This document shows, in pieces, positions 23,357 through 34,755 of a DNA stretch of 64,000 nucleotides (position 1 is the stretch's first letter; every line of letters starts with the position of its first letter). The stretch spans positions 806,001 through 870,000 of the forward strand of contig NZ_SLVB01000001.1 in assembly GCF_004341845.1 (NCBI RefSeq), in the 5' to 3' direction. A model generated the notes under the pieces. The model was not told where the DNA came from. It saw only the letters and a program-made list of their open reading frames with translations, and ran no database searches. A program made the translations under genes and the position numbers. The stretch is from Novosphingobium sp. PhB165 (GTDB lineage: Bacteria > Pseudomonadota > Alphaproteobacteria > Sphingomonadales > Sphingomonadaceae).

Positions 23357-24673
23357 TTCGCGCTCGGACAGGCGGACCTGCAAACGCAGCAGAGGCCCCT
23401 CCTCACCCTCGCCCGCATCCTCCTCGGACACGACTTCGCCGCGTGCGTGGAGGAATGCCATGCGTTGGCCATCTGCGGCGGGCAGGACGAAAGTGTAGAG
23501 CTTCGAATCCTCGGTCAGCGCCAGGCCGACGGTTTCGAGCAGCGCGTCACAGCCCAGACCGGTCAATGCGGAGATCGGCGCGATCGTCTCGCCCTTGCGC
23601 TGCGCGATGGTCTCATTGAGTTCGGCGGCCTGCTCCGCGTCCAGCAGGTCCCACTTGTTCCAGACCTCGATCATCGGGATCGCGGGCACGACGTCCTCGT
23701 CGTCCGCCGTCTCCTCGCCGGTACCGAGCACGCCCAAGTCGGCCAGCACGTCCAGCACCTGCCGCTTCTGCGCCTCGGTATCGGGATTGGCGATATCGCG
23801 AACGTGGAGAATGAGGTCCGCCGCGGTCACTTCCTCCAGCGTCGCGCGGAAAGCCGCGACGAGCTGGGTCGGCAGGTCCGAGATGAAGCCCACGGTGTCC
23901 GAAAGGATCGCCTTTTCGACGCCCGGCAGGCGGATCGCCCGCATGGTGGGATCGAGCGTGGCGAACAGGAGATCCTGCGCCATCACTTCGGCACCCGTCA
24001 AGTAATTGAAAAGCGTAGACTTTCCGGCGTTCGTATAGCCTACGAGCGCCACCACTGGCCAAGGTGCCTTCTCGCGCCGGTCACGGTGGAGGCCGCGCGT
24101 GCGGCGCACTTGCTCCAGTTCGCGGCGGATCTTGCTCATCCGGTCGCGGATCATCCGGCGGTCGGCCTCGATCTGCGTTTCACCCGGGCCGCCAAGGAAG
24201 CCGAAGCCGCCGCGCTGACGCTCAAGGTGGGTCCAACTGCGCACGAGGCGGCCGGCCTGATAATCGAGATGCGCGAGTTCGACCTGCAAACGGCCCTCGG
24301 CCGTGGCCGCCCGTTCGCCGAAGATCTCAAGGATCAGCCCGGTGCGGTCGATGACCTTGCGCTTGAGCTTTTCCTCCAGATTGCGCTGCTGGATTGCCGA
24401 CAGCGAACCGTCGACGATAACCAGTTCGGCCTCGTTCAGCTCGCAGGCAACGCCGATATTCTGGATCTGGCCTTCACCGAACAGCGTGCCGGCACGGGGT
24501 TCGCGGATCGGAATGGCCATGGCTTCGGCCACAACAAGGCCGATCGCGTGGGCAAGGCCCTTTGCCTCTTCAAGCCGGGCTTCGGGATCGAGGTCAGATC
24601 GACCCCGCATTTGCGGATATGCGACGAGGGCACGCGCGCCGCGCGTGACCTCACCCTTCAGTTCATCGTTCAA
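23333..24673 (-). CDS. hflX: Ribosome-associated GTPase HflX
   Basis: The 446-residue protein has the HflX N-terminal domain (GTLFGEGQIQNIG, then LIVDGSLSAIQQRNLEEKL), the glycine-rich linker RGGFGFLGGPGETQIE, and a G domain with GYTNAGKSTL (G1), DTVGFI (G3) and NKWD (G4). HflX splits stalled or hibernating ribosomes and is linked to heat and stress responses. It begins 19 bp after the hfq stop on the minus strand, the classic hfq-hflX operon. The C-terminal tail has an acidic insertion (EEDAGEGEEG). Its end overlaps mazG, so converging transcripts share 24 bp. Confidence 0.95.
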   Translation of the reverse strand: MNDELKGEVTRGARALVAYPQMRGRSDLDPEARLEEAKGLAHAIGLVVAEAMAIPIREPRAGTLFGEGQIQNIGVACELNEAELVIVDGSLSAIQQRNLEEKLKRKVIDRTGLILEIFGERAATAEGRLQVELAHLDYQAGRLVRSWTHLERQRGGFGFLGGPGETQIEADRRMIRDRMSKIRRELEQVRRTRGLHRDRREKAPWPVVALVGYTNAGKSTLFNYLTGAEVMAQDLLFATLDPTMRAIRLPGVEKAILSDTVGFISDLPTQLVAAFRATLEEVTAADLILHVRDIANPDTEAQKRQVLDVLADLGVLGTGEETADDEDVVPAIPMIEVWNKWDLLDAEQAAELNETIAQRKGETIAPISALTGLGCDALLETVGLALTEDSKLYTFVLPAADGQRMAFLHARGEVVSEEDAGEGEEGPLLRLQVRLSERELGRFGAL

Positions 24674-24692
24674 ATCGGTTCAGCTTTTCTCG

Positions 24693-25271
24693 TCAGTCTT
24701 CGTCGGCTTCTTCATGCGCCTGAAGATCGACAGGAGTCACGGGCTGAATCGTCGAAACCGCATGCTTGTAGGCCAACTGAACGTAGCCTTCGCGTTCCAG
24801 CAGCATGCAGAACAGGTCATATGCCGCCACGCGGCCCTGAAGCATGACGCCGTTGATCAGGAACATCGTCACCTGAACGCCGGCATTGCGGATGCTGGAG
24901 AGGAACACGTCCTGCAGTACGCGGGTCTTCTTGGAGCTTTCCGCACCGTTCGAGAACTGGCGCGCGTCGATCGGCGTCGACGGCATGATCGTCGAGATCG
25001 CGTGCTTGTAGACGAGCTGCGACTGACCGTCGCGGCGGAGCAGGATCGAGAAGTTGTCGAACCAGGTCACGATGCCCTGGAGCTTCACGCCCTTGACGAG
25101 GAACATGGTGACCGGGGTCTTGTTCTTGCGCAGGAGGTTCAGGAACTGGTCCTGAAGGTTCTGCCCCTTGCCTGCCGAGGTTCCGGCTGCAACGGGAACC
25201 GGCGCCTCAGGCGTTTCATCGCCGGGGGCCGGGGTGGGACGAGGACGCGCGGTAAGCGTGCGGCCAGCCAT
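24693..25271 (-). CDS. hfq: Tandem-domain RNA chaperone Hfq (two Sm folds in one chain)
   Basis: The 192-residue protein is about twice the usual Hfq length and contains two complete Hfq/Sm domains. Domain 1 (~36-98) reads [23 protein letters not shown]. Domain 2 (~115-178) reads [23 protein letters not shown]. Both keep the proximal-face Gln (40 and 120) and the YKH motif (88-90, 168-170). Domain 2 replaces the distal-face Lys with Met (143) and has lost most rim basic residues (RNAG against RKNK). AAGGAG precedes the ATG at 25271. A Pro/Ala-rich N-terminal tail (~1-33) and acidic C-terminus flank the core. Three chains would give a six-fold ring of alternating domains. It is followed by hflX. 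Confidence 0.95.
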   Translation of the reverse strand: MAGRTLTARPRPTPAPGDETPEAPVPVAAGTSAGKGQNLQDQFLNLLRKNKTPVTMFLVKGVKLQGIVTWFDNFSILLRRDGQSQLVYKHAISTIMPSTPIDARQFSNGAESSKKTRVLQDVFLSSIRNAGVQVTMFLINGVMLQGRVAAYDLFCMLLEREGYVQLAYKHAVSTIQPVTPVDLQAHEEADED

Positions 25272-25291
25272 ATCTTGCTCCTTTTTTTGGC

Positions 25292-25347
25292 GCCCCGCTT
25301 TTTGCGGGCCGCGATCTGGCCTCTTCCGGGGGGTAGAGGCCGTTTTT
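25292..25347 (-). promoter_or_regulatory. Two hairpins in the hfq leader
   Basis: Upstream of hfq on the minus strand are two inverted repeats. GCGGG/CCCGC with an A-rich loop lies near 25294-25309, just above the ribosome-binding site, and GGCCTCT/AGAGGCC spans 25318-25341. On the plus strand the second is followed by GTTTTT and would look like a terminator, but nothing upstream on that strand needs one. Because hfq mRNAs are often autoregulated, a leader role is possible. Confidence 0.35.
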
Positions 25348-25492
25348 GCGAATCGAAACCTATCGACTTGCTGCAATGCAGTAAACGCGAAAAATGTAGC
25401 AGTACAATGACACGATCGGAAAGGAATGGGAAATTCCGAGCTAGCTCCCCTCTCCTCCCCCTGTCAGTAAACCTCTCGCAGGCCCGTCGCGA

Positions 25493-26896
25493 TCAGATTT
25501 CGTCGTCCACCTCGCCCTCACCTTCGCCCTCGCGCCGCTCGGCCATGCCGAGCAGCTTGAGCTTGCGGTGAAGGGCCGAGCGCTCCATGCCGATGAATGA
25601 GGCGGTCTTGGAGATATTGCCCGAAAAGCGCCGGATTTGCAGCCGCAGATATTCCCGCTCAAAGCTTTCGCGAGCCTCGCGCAGCGGCGCGCTCATCATC
25701 ACCGAGATGCCCGCCTCGCCGCCGGCCCGGTTGCTGAAGATTTCGGGCGGCAGCATGTCCACCTCGATCCGGGCGAGCTTCTCGCGCGGGGCCATGATGA
25801 CTGTCCGCTCGACCACGTTGCGCAGCTGACGAACGTTGCCCGGCCACTCGTAGGCCTGAAGCGCGGTCATGGCCTCAGCGCTCACTTGCGGCGGCGAAAC
25901 GCCCTGCTCGTTGGCATAGCGCGCGAAGAAATGATCGATCAGAGAGGGAATGTCGTCCCGGCGTTCGCGCAGCGCCGGGATCGAGACCGGGACCACGTTG
26001 AGGCGGTAGAACAAGTCCTCACGGAACCGGCGCTCGATGATTTCCTTTTCGAGATCGCGCGAAGTGGAGGAAACCACGCGCACGTCGACGCGGATCTGGC
26101 GGGTGCCGCCCACCCGCACGAAGGCCTGATCGGTCAGCACGCGCAGGATGCGCGCCTGTGTCGAAAGCGGCATATCCGCCACTTCATCGAAATAGAGCGT
26201 TCCGCCGTCGGCCATTTCCAGCAGGCCGGGGCGGATCAGCGAGCCCTCGCTCTCTTCGCCGAACAGTTCCTGTTCGAAGCGCTCGGGCGTGATGCGTGCC
26301 GAATTGACGCTGACGAAGGCGCTGTCCGCCCGCGCGCTCCAGGCGTGAAGCAGGCGTGCCGCCACTTCCTTGCCCGAACCGGCCGGTCCGGTGATCAGTA
26401 GGCGGCTGCCGGTGTTGGCGACACGCTTGAGCGTCGCGCGCACCTGGTTGATCGAGCCGCTCGAACCGGTGAACTCCTCCCCCATGGTGAAGTCGGAGCG
26501 GAGCTGGGCATTTTCGCGGCGCAGGCGCTCGGTCTCGGTGGCACGGCCGACGAGGTGAAGCAGCTTTTCGGCTTCGAAGGGCTTCTCGATGAAGTCCACC
26601 GCGCCCCGGCTGATCGCGGCGACGGCCGTGTCGATGTTGCCGTGGCCCGAGAAAATAATGACCGGCAAGCCCGGTTCGCGCGCCTTGATCGCATCGAGCA
26701 CTTCCAGACCGTCCATCGGGCTGCCGTGAAGCCAGACATCGAGCAGTACCAGCGACGGGCGGCGGGCGTCGATCGCGGCCAGTGCCGCTTCGCTGTCACC
26801 GGCGGTGCGGCATTCATAGCCTTCGTCGCTCAGCACACCCGCGACCAGTTCGCGGATGTCGCGCTCGTCGTCGACGATCAGGATTTCGAGGGCCAT
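25493..26896 (-). CDS. ntrX: NtrX-type response regulator without GAFTGA loop
   Basis: This 467-residue regulator has a receiver domain (phospho-acceptor Asp53 in LLDVW), an AAA+ domain with Walker A GPAGSGKE (~170-177) and Walker B FDEVADMP, and a Fis-type HTH (GNISKTASFIGMERSALHRK) before an acidic tail. Where sigma-54 activators carry GAFTGA after ELFG, this protein reads ELFGEESEGSLIRPG, so the sigma-54 contact loop is missing. It should therefore act without the usual sigma-54 remodelling, for example as a direct regulator. It follows ntrY by 52 bp on the minus strand and is the last gene of the ntr operon. The partner kinase is presumably NtrY. Confidence 0.9.
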   Translation of the reverse strand: MALEILIVDDERDIRELVAGVLSDEGYECRTAGDSEAALAAIDARRPSLVLLDVWLHGSPMDGLEVLDAIKAREPGLPVIIFSGHGNIDTAVAAISRGAVDFIEKPFEAEKLLHLVGRATETERLRRENAQLRSDFTMGEEFTGSSGSINQVRATLKRVANTGSRLLITGPAGSGKEVAARLLHAWSARADSAFVSVNSARITPERFEQELFGEESEGSLIRPGLLEMADGGTLYFDEVADMPLSTQARILRVLTDQAFVRVGGTRQIRVDVRVVSSTSRDLEKEIIERRFREDLFYRLNVVPVSIPALRERRDDIPSLIDHFFARYANEQGVSPPQVSAEAMTALQAYEWPGNVRQLRNVVERTVIMAPREKLARIEVDMLPPEIFSNRAGGEAGISVMMSAPLREARESFEREYLRLQIRRFSGNISKTASFIGMERSALHRKLKLLGMAERREGEGEGEVDDEI

Positions 26897-26948
26897 GACA
26901 CTATCTTCTTGGACTTGAATGGATGGGAATGCGGGCGGCGTGCCGATT

Positions 26949-29189
26949 TCATTCGGCGGCCTCCGCCTTGCGTGCTTGCGCCGTGGGATCGATGGCGAAG
27001 CGCATGGTTACCGTGGTGCCGCCGCCCGGCGTCGGCAGGAACTGCATTTCGCCGCCGTGCTCCTCGATGATCTTGTTGACGATCGCGAGGCCGAGGCCGG
27101 TGCCCTTTTCGCGCGTGGTGACATAGGGTTCGATGATCCGCTCACGATCCTGCGTGAGGCCGATGCCGTTATCAGCCACGCGCACGAGGATCGCTTCGGG
27201 CAGTGCATCGACCCCGACGGCAATAGTTCCGTGATAGCCTTCCGGCGCATCCTTGGCCTTGGCCTCGATCGCCTCCACCGCGTTCTTGAGCACGTTGGTC
27301 ATCGCCTGCCCGAACTGGTGGCGATCGCAATCGATGCTGCCGATGTCGGGATCGCTGGTGAAGCGGAAATTGATGTCGGGCCGGGCCACTTCCTGCAGGA
27401 ACAGGGCCTGCCGCGTCAGCGCGACCGGATCCTCGTTGCGGAACACCGGCTTGGGCAAACGCGCGAACGAGGAGAACTCGTCCACCATCTTGCGAAGCTC
27501 GCCCACCTGCCGGATGATCGTGCGGGTAAGGTCTTCGAACAGTTCGGGATCGTCGATGATCTGCTTGCGATAGCGGCGGCTGAGGCGTTCGGTCGCCAGT
27601 TGGATCGGGGTCAGCGGGTTCTTGATCTCATGCGCGATGCGGCGCGCCACGTCCGACCATGCAGCAGTGCGCTGGTCGAGCAATTGCCGCGTGATATCCT
27701 CGAACGTGAGCACGTGGCCGGTGGCATCGCGGGTCACCTTCACAGCGAAAGTCAGCAGATCGCCCTTGCGGTGATACTGGACGAGCCCGCCCGAACTGCT
27801 CTGGTCGATCAGCGCGGCGAACTGCGGCGCAAGATCGTCCAGCGGCAAGTCTTCGGGCGCCTGCGGAAGATCGGTCAGCAGCTTCAGGGCGGTGCTGTTC
27901 ATCAGCAGGATCCGCCGCTGGTTGTCGACCGAGATGATCCCCGAGGTCACCGATTCGAGCACCGCCTCGATAAACACGCGGCGTTCGTGAAGCTGGCGAT
28001 TGGCCCCCAGCAGCGCCTGGGTCTGCTTCTCCAGCTGCGCCGTCATGCGGTTGAAGGCACGATTGAGCAGGCCGATCTCGTCCGTGCCGGTGCGTCCTTC
28101 AAGCCGCAACGCGAAGTTGCCGCTGCCCACGGTCCGCGCGGCGTCGACCAGTTCGTAGAGCGGTTTGACCTGCCGGTCCGCGAACCGCAGCGCGACCCAC
28201 ACCGCCAGTCCGACCAGCGCCAGCGAAGCGATGAACAGCGCGATGTTGAAGCGTAATTGCAACACCCGGGCGCGACTGGTCAGCACCTCGTAGGCCTGAA
28301 CGATATTTTCCGCGTTCTCCGCCCGTTGGCCCTGACTCAGCGCCAGCAGGTCGTTGCTTCGGGCGGCATAGAGATAGACGCCGGACTGCCGCTCGATCGG
28401 CACGGCCGCGACGATCCGGTTTGCATCGGTGGTCACGACATAGGGCTCGCCCTTCTGGAGCCGCTGCTGCACGTCCTGCCCGATCCGCTTGGAATCGGAC
28501 TTTCCATCCGGATCGACAATGATGGGCGTCCGCTGGCTGCCGTCTCCAGCCACCTGGATCAGCGCGGCGACGGAAAGGTTCCGGCGGAACACCTGATCGG
28601 CAAAGAAGGCCTGAAATTCGCGGCTCGCGACCGGATATTCGCCCAGCATGACGCGCGTGTCCTGCGCCATGGCGACCGATTCGTAGCCTACGTCGCGCTG
28701 CGTCTGCTCATAATAGCCACGTGCCAGCTTGTTGGCGTTTTCCAGCAGCCCGCGCGAGGAATCGGAGAACCAGAACTCGACGCCGGACTGGAACAGCCAC
28801 GAGGCGAAGACCACCACCAGCAGCGTCGGCACCGCGGCGATCAGCGAGAAGATGAACACCATGCGGACGTGCATCTGCCCGGTGCCGCCAATGTGTTCTG
28901 CCGCGCGGCGCAGGGCGATGCGGCGCCCGAACAGCACGAGGATCGCCATGGCCGGAACCAGCGTTGCGATCAGCAGCGTGGCCGTGAGATTGGACGGCAA
29001 CAGGGCGCGCTTGTCGTCCCCGTTGTCCAGCGCCATCCAGGTCGCCGCCGTCATGCCGAGCAGGAAGGCGAGGACCGAGACCACTTCCATCACGGCAAAG
29101 AAGTTCGCCCGGCGCGCCGCAATCTGGACACGCCGCCACCAACGCGGCCAAGCGCGCTTGCGGACCTTGATTTCGCTCATCGTGGCCAA
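26949..29189 (-). CDS. ntrY: Sensor histidine kinase NtrY
   Basis: The 746-residue inner-membrane kinase has N-terminal hydrophobic segments ([36 protein letters not shown], and a third near [20 protein letters not shown]), a large periplasmic region, and another helix ([19 protein letters not shown]). HAMP ([20 protein letters not shown]), PAS, and the kinase core with phospho-His in [14 protein letters not shown] follow, then [17 protein letters not shown] and GTGLGLAIV. NtrY senses nitrogen or redox cues and phosphorylates NtrX. It sits between ntrC (51 bp gap) and ntrX (52 bp gap) in the conserved alphaproteobacterial order. Confidence 0.95.
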   Translation of the reverse strand: MATMSEIKVRKRAWPRWWRRVQIAARRANFFAVMEVVSVLAFLLGMTAATWMALDNGDDKRALLPSNLTATLLIATLVPAMAILVLFGRRIALRRAAEHIGGTGQMHVRMVFIFSLIAAVPTLLVVVFASWLFQSGVEFWFSDSSRGLLENANKLARGYYEQTQRDVGYESVAMAQDTRVMLGEYPVASREFQAFFADQVFRRNLSVAALIQVAGDGSQRTPIIVDPDGKSDSKRIGQDVQQRLQKGEPYVVTTDANRIVAAVPIERQSGVYLYAARSNDLLALSQGQRAENAENIVQAYEVLTSRARVLQLRFNIALFIASLALVGLAVWVALRFADRQVKPLYELVDAARTVGSGNFALRLEGRTGTDEIGLLNRAFNRMTAQLEKQTQALLGANRQLHERRVFIEAVLESVTSGIISVDNQRRILLMNSTALKLLTDLPQAPEDLPLDDLAPQFAALIDQSSSGGLVQYHRKGDLLTFAVKVTRDATGHVLTFEDITRQLLDQRTAAWSDVARRIAHEIKNPLTPIQLATERLSRRYRKQIIDDPELFEDLTRTIIRQVGELRKMVDEFSSFARLPKPVFRNEDPVALTRQALFLQEVARPDINFRFTSDPDIGSIDCDRHQFGQAMTNVLKNAVEAIEAKAKDAPEGYHGTIAVGVDALPEAILVRVADNGIGLTQDRERIIEPYVTTREKGTGLGLAIVNKIIEEHGGEMQFLPTPGGGTTVTMRFAIDPTAQARKAEAAE

Positions 29190-29240
29190 GTTACAACGCT
29201 AGTGTTGCCGGTTTGCAAGAGCAAATCCATCAAGGCTGGA

Positions 29241-30682
<1,442 letters not shown>

Positions 30683-30686
<4 letters not shown>

Positions 30687-31825
30687 GGCGCGACCTTCCT
30701 CCTGCTTGCCCGCCCGCGCGTTTCGCGCGCCAGCGGCAGGTGCACGCGGAAATGCGTGAGCCCCGCCTCGTCGTCGCGCTCGTGCGTGATGCGCCCGTTC
30801 ATGTCGCGAACGAGTTTACGCACCAGCGGCAGGCCAAGCCCCTGTCCCGCCTTCTTGGTGGTGACGAAGGGCTCGAAGATATGATCGCGCATTGCTGCAT
30901 CGACGCCGGGGCCGTTGTCGGTGACGCGCAGCTCGACGGGAAGCCGCACAGGCTCGCCCGAATCGGTGGTGTGAAGCTGAAGGCCGCTGGCAAAGCGCGT
31001 GCGGATCACCACGCGGGGCTCTGCCTCGCCCTGACAGGCCTCGCGCGCATTGGAAACGAGGTTGATGATCACTTGCGCCAGCGCGTCTGAACTGCCGAGA
31101 ACGGCGGGCAGCGAAGGATCGAATTCCTCGACGATGCGCACGGCCGTTGCCGTGTTTTTACGGGCCGTGCTTTCATGCGCCGTCGCAATCACGTCGATCG
31201 CGCGGCGCGCGGCCTCGTGCAGGTTGCAGGGTTCGACCGGCGGCGTGGTCCGGCGCGACAGCTTCTGCATGCGCTCGATCAGATTGGCTATGCGGTCGAC
31301 TTCGGACGTGATCAGCTCAGTAAGCGCAATGTCCCGCTCACCCGCATGGCGCGAAAGCAGCTGCGCGGCACCGCGAATGGCCGCCAGCGGGTTCTTGATC
31401 TCATGCGCCATGATCTCGGGACCGCGCAGGACAGCATTGTCCGCACTTCCCGAATCGTCGCCCATGGCCTCGGTCGCGCTGTTGTCGTGGATCGTCAGCA
31501 CCTGCCAGCCCGGCGTATCGGCAACCGGCGCGACGTTCACGTCGATCCGCCGCACGCCGCGCCCCCGGATCGAGACTGTGACCTCGCGCGCGGAAACAGG
31601 CGTCTCGTAATCGTCGAGCCGCTCCAGCAGACGCCCGTCAGGCACCGTCATCACATCGCGCAGCGGACTACCGGTAAGACGCCGCAGCGACTGCCCGAAG
31701 AACTGCTCCGCCGCCGGGTTGAGCGACGCGATCCTGAGGCCGGGTTCAAGCACGACAACGGCGAGCGGCAGGCTGGCCATGAGCCGCCCGACATCCGGTC
31801 GTGCATTGACCGGCGCGAGGTTCAT
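30683..31825 (-). CDS. ntrB: Nitrogen regulation sensor kinase NtrB (GlnL)
   Basis: This 380-residue soluble kinase/phosphatase has an N-terminal PAS region ([20 protein letters not shown]), phospho-His in [20 protein letters not shown], the N box NLVSNAREA, and G boxes DNGPGVD and GQGLGLPLV. No membrane segment is seen, as expected for a cytoplasmic kinase controlled by PII. It overlaps dusB upstream and ntrC downstream by 4 bp each, so dusB-ntrB-ntrC are translationally coupled. Confidence 0.95.
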
Positions 31826-32865
31826 GCGGCCTGGCGTTGCAGGACGTTCGCCTCGCGCGGCTCATCCCGGAATGGCGCATAGAATTCGGCCAGCATGGCC
31901 AGAACCACGTCGGGATCGTCGACGAAGTTCACGCGGTTGCGGAACTCGGCCGATCCCTTGATGCCCTTTACGTACCAACCAAGATGCTTGCGCGCCATCT
32001 TCACGCCGGTTTCGCGGCCGTAGTGGGAGAGCATCTCTTCGTAATGTTCGCGGATGATCTCGTACTGCGCGCCGAAGCCGGGCTCCGCAAGCAGGCCGTT
32101 GCCGCGCCACCACTGCATGACCTGCGCAAGGGCCCAGGGCTTGCCATAGGCACCGCGCCCGATCATCAGCCCGTCCGCGCCGGATTGGTCTAGCGCCTTG
32201 GCGGCATCGCCAATCTCGCAAATGTCGCCGTTGACGATGACGGGGATCGAAACCGCGTCCTTCACCTTGCGCACGAAGCTCCAGTCGGCAGAGCCCTTGT
32301 ACATCTGGTTGCGGGTGCGGCCGTGCACGGTAATCATCTTCGCGCCCAGATCCTCGGCAATGCGTGCGAGTTCCGGGGCGTTCAGGCTGTCATGACACCA
32401 GCCCATGCGCATCTTGACGGTGACGGGCACTTTCACGGCCTTGACCGTGGCCTCGATCAGGCGCGTCGCCAGCGGCACGTCGCGCATCAGCGCCGAGCCG
32501 GCATCGCCGTTGACGACCTTGCGTACCGGGCAGCCCATGTTGATGTCGATAATGGCCGCGCCGCGATCCTCGACCAGCTTGGCCGCCTCGCCCATCTGTT
32601 CCGGATCGCAACCGACAAGCTGCATCGAAACCGGGTCTTCTACCGGATCCCACATCGCCTTCTGAAGCGAAACGCGAGTCTCACGGATGGCGGCCGGACT
32701 GGCGATCATCTCGGTGACATTGAGGCCCGAACCGAAGCTACGGACCATGCGCCGGAACGGCAGGTCCGAAACCCCCGTCATCGGCGCGAGCACGACCGGG
32801 CAGTCGATCCTTACCGGTCCGACCTCGATCGGCGTGACTGCCGGTGGCGTGGGAAGTTCGTTCAT
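31822..32865 (-). CDS. dusB: tRNA-dihydrouridine synthase B (NifR3-like)
   Basis: The 347-residue flavoenzyme reduces uridine to dihydrouridine in tRNA D-loops. Family features are [19 protein letters not shown], the catalytic Cys in [16 protein letters not shown] and [15 protein letters not shown]. As 'nifR3' it is the usual first gene of the ntrBC operon in alphaproteobacteria, and here it overlaps ntrB by 4 bp. It is divergent from ispDF across a 117-bp control region. Confidence 0.95.
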   Translation of the reverse strand: MNELPTPPAVTPIEVGPVRIDCPVVLAPMTGVSDLPFRRMVRSFGSGLNVTEMIASPAAIRETRVSLQKAMWDPVEDPVSMQLVGCDPEQMGEAAKLVEDRGAAIIDINMGCPVRKVVNGDAGSALMRDVPLATRLIEATVKAVKVPVTVKMRMGWCHDSLNAPELARIAEDLGAKMITVHGRTRNQMYKGSADWSFVRKVKDAVSIPVIVNGDICEIGDAAKALDQSGADGLMIGRGAYGKPWALAQVMQWWRGNGLLAEPGFGAQYEIIREHYEEMLSHYGRETGVKMARKHLGWYVKGIKGSAEFRNRVNFVDDPDVVLAMLAEFYAPFRDEPREANVLQRQAA

Positions 32866-32982
32866 AAGCGAGCTCGAAATTGCCTTAAAAATGTCACGTG
32901 CCCTGAAAACGCAGCGTGCCTAAAAAACAGGCAGCGCATAGTGGATTGCCCTCGCGACGGCAAGCGATTACCGGCGAGCACA

Positions 32983-34167
32983 ATGTCGCACGACCAGACA
33001 ATTCCGCATCAGCGAACTGAAGACGGGCAAAAGGTGGCAGCGATCGTCGTTGCCGCCGGTCAGGGCCTGCGGGCCGGGCAGCCTTTGCCCAAGCAGTTCG
33101 CGCTCTGGCGCGGCAAGCCGGTGCTTCGCCATTCGGTCGAGGCGCTCAGCGGCGCAGGCGTTGCGCCGATCGTGGTGGCTATCCCCGAAGGCGCCGATGC
33201 GCTGGTTCGCGAAATTCTCGCCGGGATCAAGGACATCCAGCTTACGACGGGCGGTGCCTCGCGGCAGGAATCGGTGCGACTCGGCCTTGAAGTTCTGGCC
33301 GGTTCCGCGCCCCACCTCGTGCTCATCCACGACGCCGCCCGTCCGATCCTGCCCGCTGCCGTCATCGACCGGCTGACCGCCGCGCTCGGACATCATGACG
33401 GTGCGATCCCGGTACTGCCGGTGGTCGACAGCCTTGCCCATGCCGAATGCGGCGATAGCGGCGAAACGATGGGCGCCCCGGCCCGGCGCGAAGCCTTGCG
33501 GCGGGTGCAGACCCCTCAGGCCTTCCGATTCGCCGGGATCCTCGCCGCTCACCGCGCGTGGGAAGGCCCCGCCACCGCCGGGGACGATGCCCAGGTCGCA
33601 CAGGCGGGCGGTCTCGAAATCGCGCTCGTCGAAGGAGACGAAGCCTTGCACAAGCTGACTTTCGCCGCCGACTTCACCCCATCCACGCCGCCGATCCGCG
33701 TCGGCACCGGCTATGACGTCCACCGCCTCGAAGCGGGTGAGGAACTCTGGCTTTGCGGCGTGAAGATCGAGCATACGCGCGGCCTCTCCGGCCACAGCGA
33801 CGCGGACGTGGCCATCCATGCTCTCGTCGATGCGCTGCTGGGCGCAATCGGCGCGGGTGACATCGGCCAGCACTTCCCGCCGAGCGATCCGCAATGGAAA
33901 GGCGCCGCGTCCGACCGCTTTCTGGCGCATGCCGGAAAACTGGTGGGCGAGGCCGGCTACATGCTCGCCAATGCCGACGTGACGATCATCTGCGAGGCGC
34001 CCAAGATCGGGCCGCACCGGCAGGCCATGCGCGCAAGACTCGCGGAAATCCTCGGTGCAGACATTGCCGCGATCAGCGTCAAGGCAACCACTACCGAGAA
34101 ACTGGGTTTCACCGGACGAGCCGAAGGCATTGCCGCGCAGGCGGCGGTCAGCCTCGTCCGGATCTAG
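32983..34167 (+). CDS. ispDF: Bifunctional IspD/IspF isoprenoid enzyme
   Basis: The 394-residue fusion carries out two MEP-pathway steps: cytidylyl transfer to MEP (IspD) and cyclisation to 2-C-methyl-erythritol 2,4-cyclodiphosphate (IspF). The IspD domain (~1-225) shows AIVVAAGQGLRAGQPLPKQF, VLIHDAARP and RVQTPQAF. The IspF domain (~238-394) shows RVGTGYDVHRL with metal ligands, SGHSDADVAIHALVDALLGA and ATTTEKLGFTGR. I set the start at ATG 32983, where IspD similarity begins; the frame is open much further upstream over dusB. The enzyme normally between these two (IspE) is not in the window. Fused ispDF is common in alphaproteobacteria. Confidence 0.95.
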   Translation: MSHDQTIPHQRTEDGQKVAAIVVAAGQGLRAGQPLPKQFALWRGKPVLRHSVEALSGAGVAPIVVAIPEGADALVREILAGIKDIQLTTGGASRQESVRLGLEVLAGSAPHLVLIHDAARPILPAAVIDRLTAALGHHDGAIPVLPVVDSLAHAECGDSGETMGAPARREALRRVQTPQAFRFAGILAAHRAWEGPATAGDDAQVAQAGGLEIALVEGDEALHKLTFAADFTPSTPPIRVGTGYDVHRLEAGEELWLCGVKIEHTRGLSGHSDADVAIHALVDALLGAIGAGDIGQHFPPSDPQWKGAASDRFLAHAGKLVGEAGYMLANADVTIICEAPKIGPHRQAMRARLAEILGADIAAISVKATTTEKLGFTGRAEGIAAQAAVSLVRI

Positions 34168-34178
34168 GAGCGCTCAAC

Positions 34179-34754
34179 ATGGCCCATCGCAAGATTCTGT
34201 CGCTCACTGTGGCCCTGCTCGCGCCCGTCATGGCGCTGGTGCCCGGCATGGCGCAGGCCGCCGAAGCGACCTGCCTGACCCGGGGCGAGGCGCAAGCGCT
34301 GTTCAGCTACGCGCTCCCGCAAGTCATATCGGGCACGTCCAAGCGCTGCCAGCAAGTGCTGCCCGCCAATGCCTATCTGCGCACGCACAGCGACGAACTG
34401 GTCGCCCGCTACGCCTCGCAAAAGGGCCGCTACTGGCCCGAAGCCAAGGCCGCCTTCCTCAAGCTCGGCGAAGGCCAGAGCGCGGACGTGGCCAAGTTTG
34501 CACGCAACCTGCCTGACGATTCGCTGCGCCCGCTCGTCGACATCACTGTCGAAGGGCTGGTCTCGCAGAACCTTCCGCTCAAATCATGCGACCGCATCGA
34601 TCTCGCGATCGACCTGCTGTCGCCCCTGCCGCCCGAGAACACTGCCGGACTGATCGCCCTGATCGTCGAAGCCACCGCCAAGGCCCGGGACATTGCCCCC
34701 GCCGATGTCGGGGACAAGGCCAGGATCGCCGGGCTGACCCTTTGCAAGGACTGA
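34179..34754 (+). CDS. Secreted protein of unknown function
   Basis: This 191-residue protein begins 11 bp after ispDF with a GGAG site before ATG 34179. It has a clear signal peptide (ILSLTVALLAPVMALVPG, cleavage near AQAAEA) and a helical mature part with four Cys (ATCLTRGE, SKRCQQVLP, LKSCDRID, LTLCKD) that could form two disulphides in the periplasm. I recognise no family. The gene lies between ispDF and a CinA-type amidohydrolase and is probably in the same transcript. Confidence 0.75.
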   Translation: MAHRKILSLTVALLAPVMALVPGMAQAAEATCLTRGEAQALFSYALPQVISGTSKRCQQVLPANAYLRTHSDELVARYASQKGRYWPEAKAAFLKLGEGQSADVAKFARNLPDDSLRPLVDITVEGLVSQNLPLKSCDRIDLAIDLLSPLPPENTAGLIALIVEATAKARDIAPADVGDKARIAGLTLCKD

Positions 34755-34755
34755 C

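Noticed and set aside
25318..25347. Hairpin with T run on the plus strand resembling a rho-independent terminator
   Set aside because: No plus-strand gene upstream needs it; it overlaps the hfq leader. Kept only as a leader hairpin.
23447..25571. Long plus-strand frames opposite hflX and hfq
   Set aside because: They are shadows of the minus-strand genes, whose GTPase and Sm motifs are clear.
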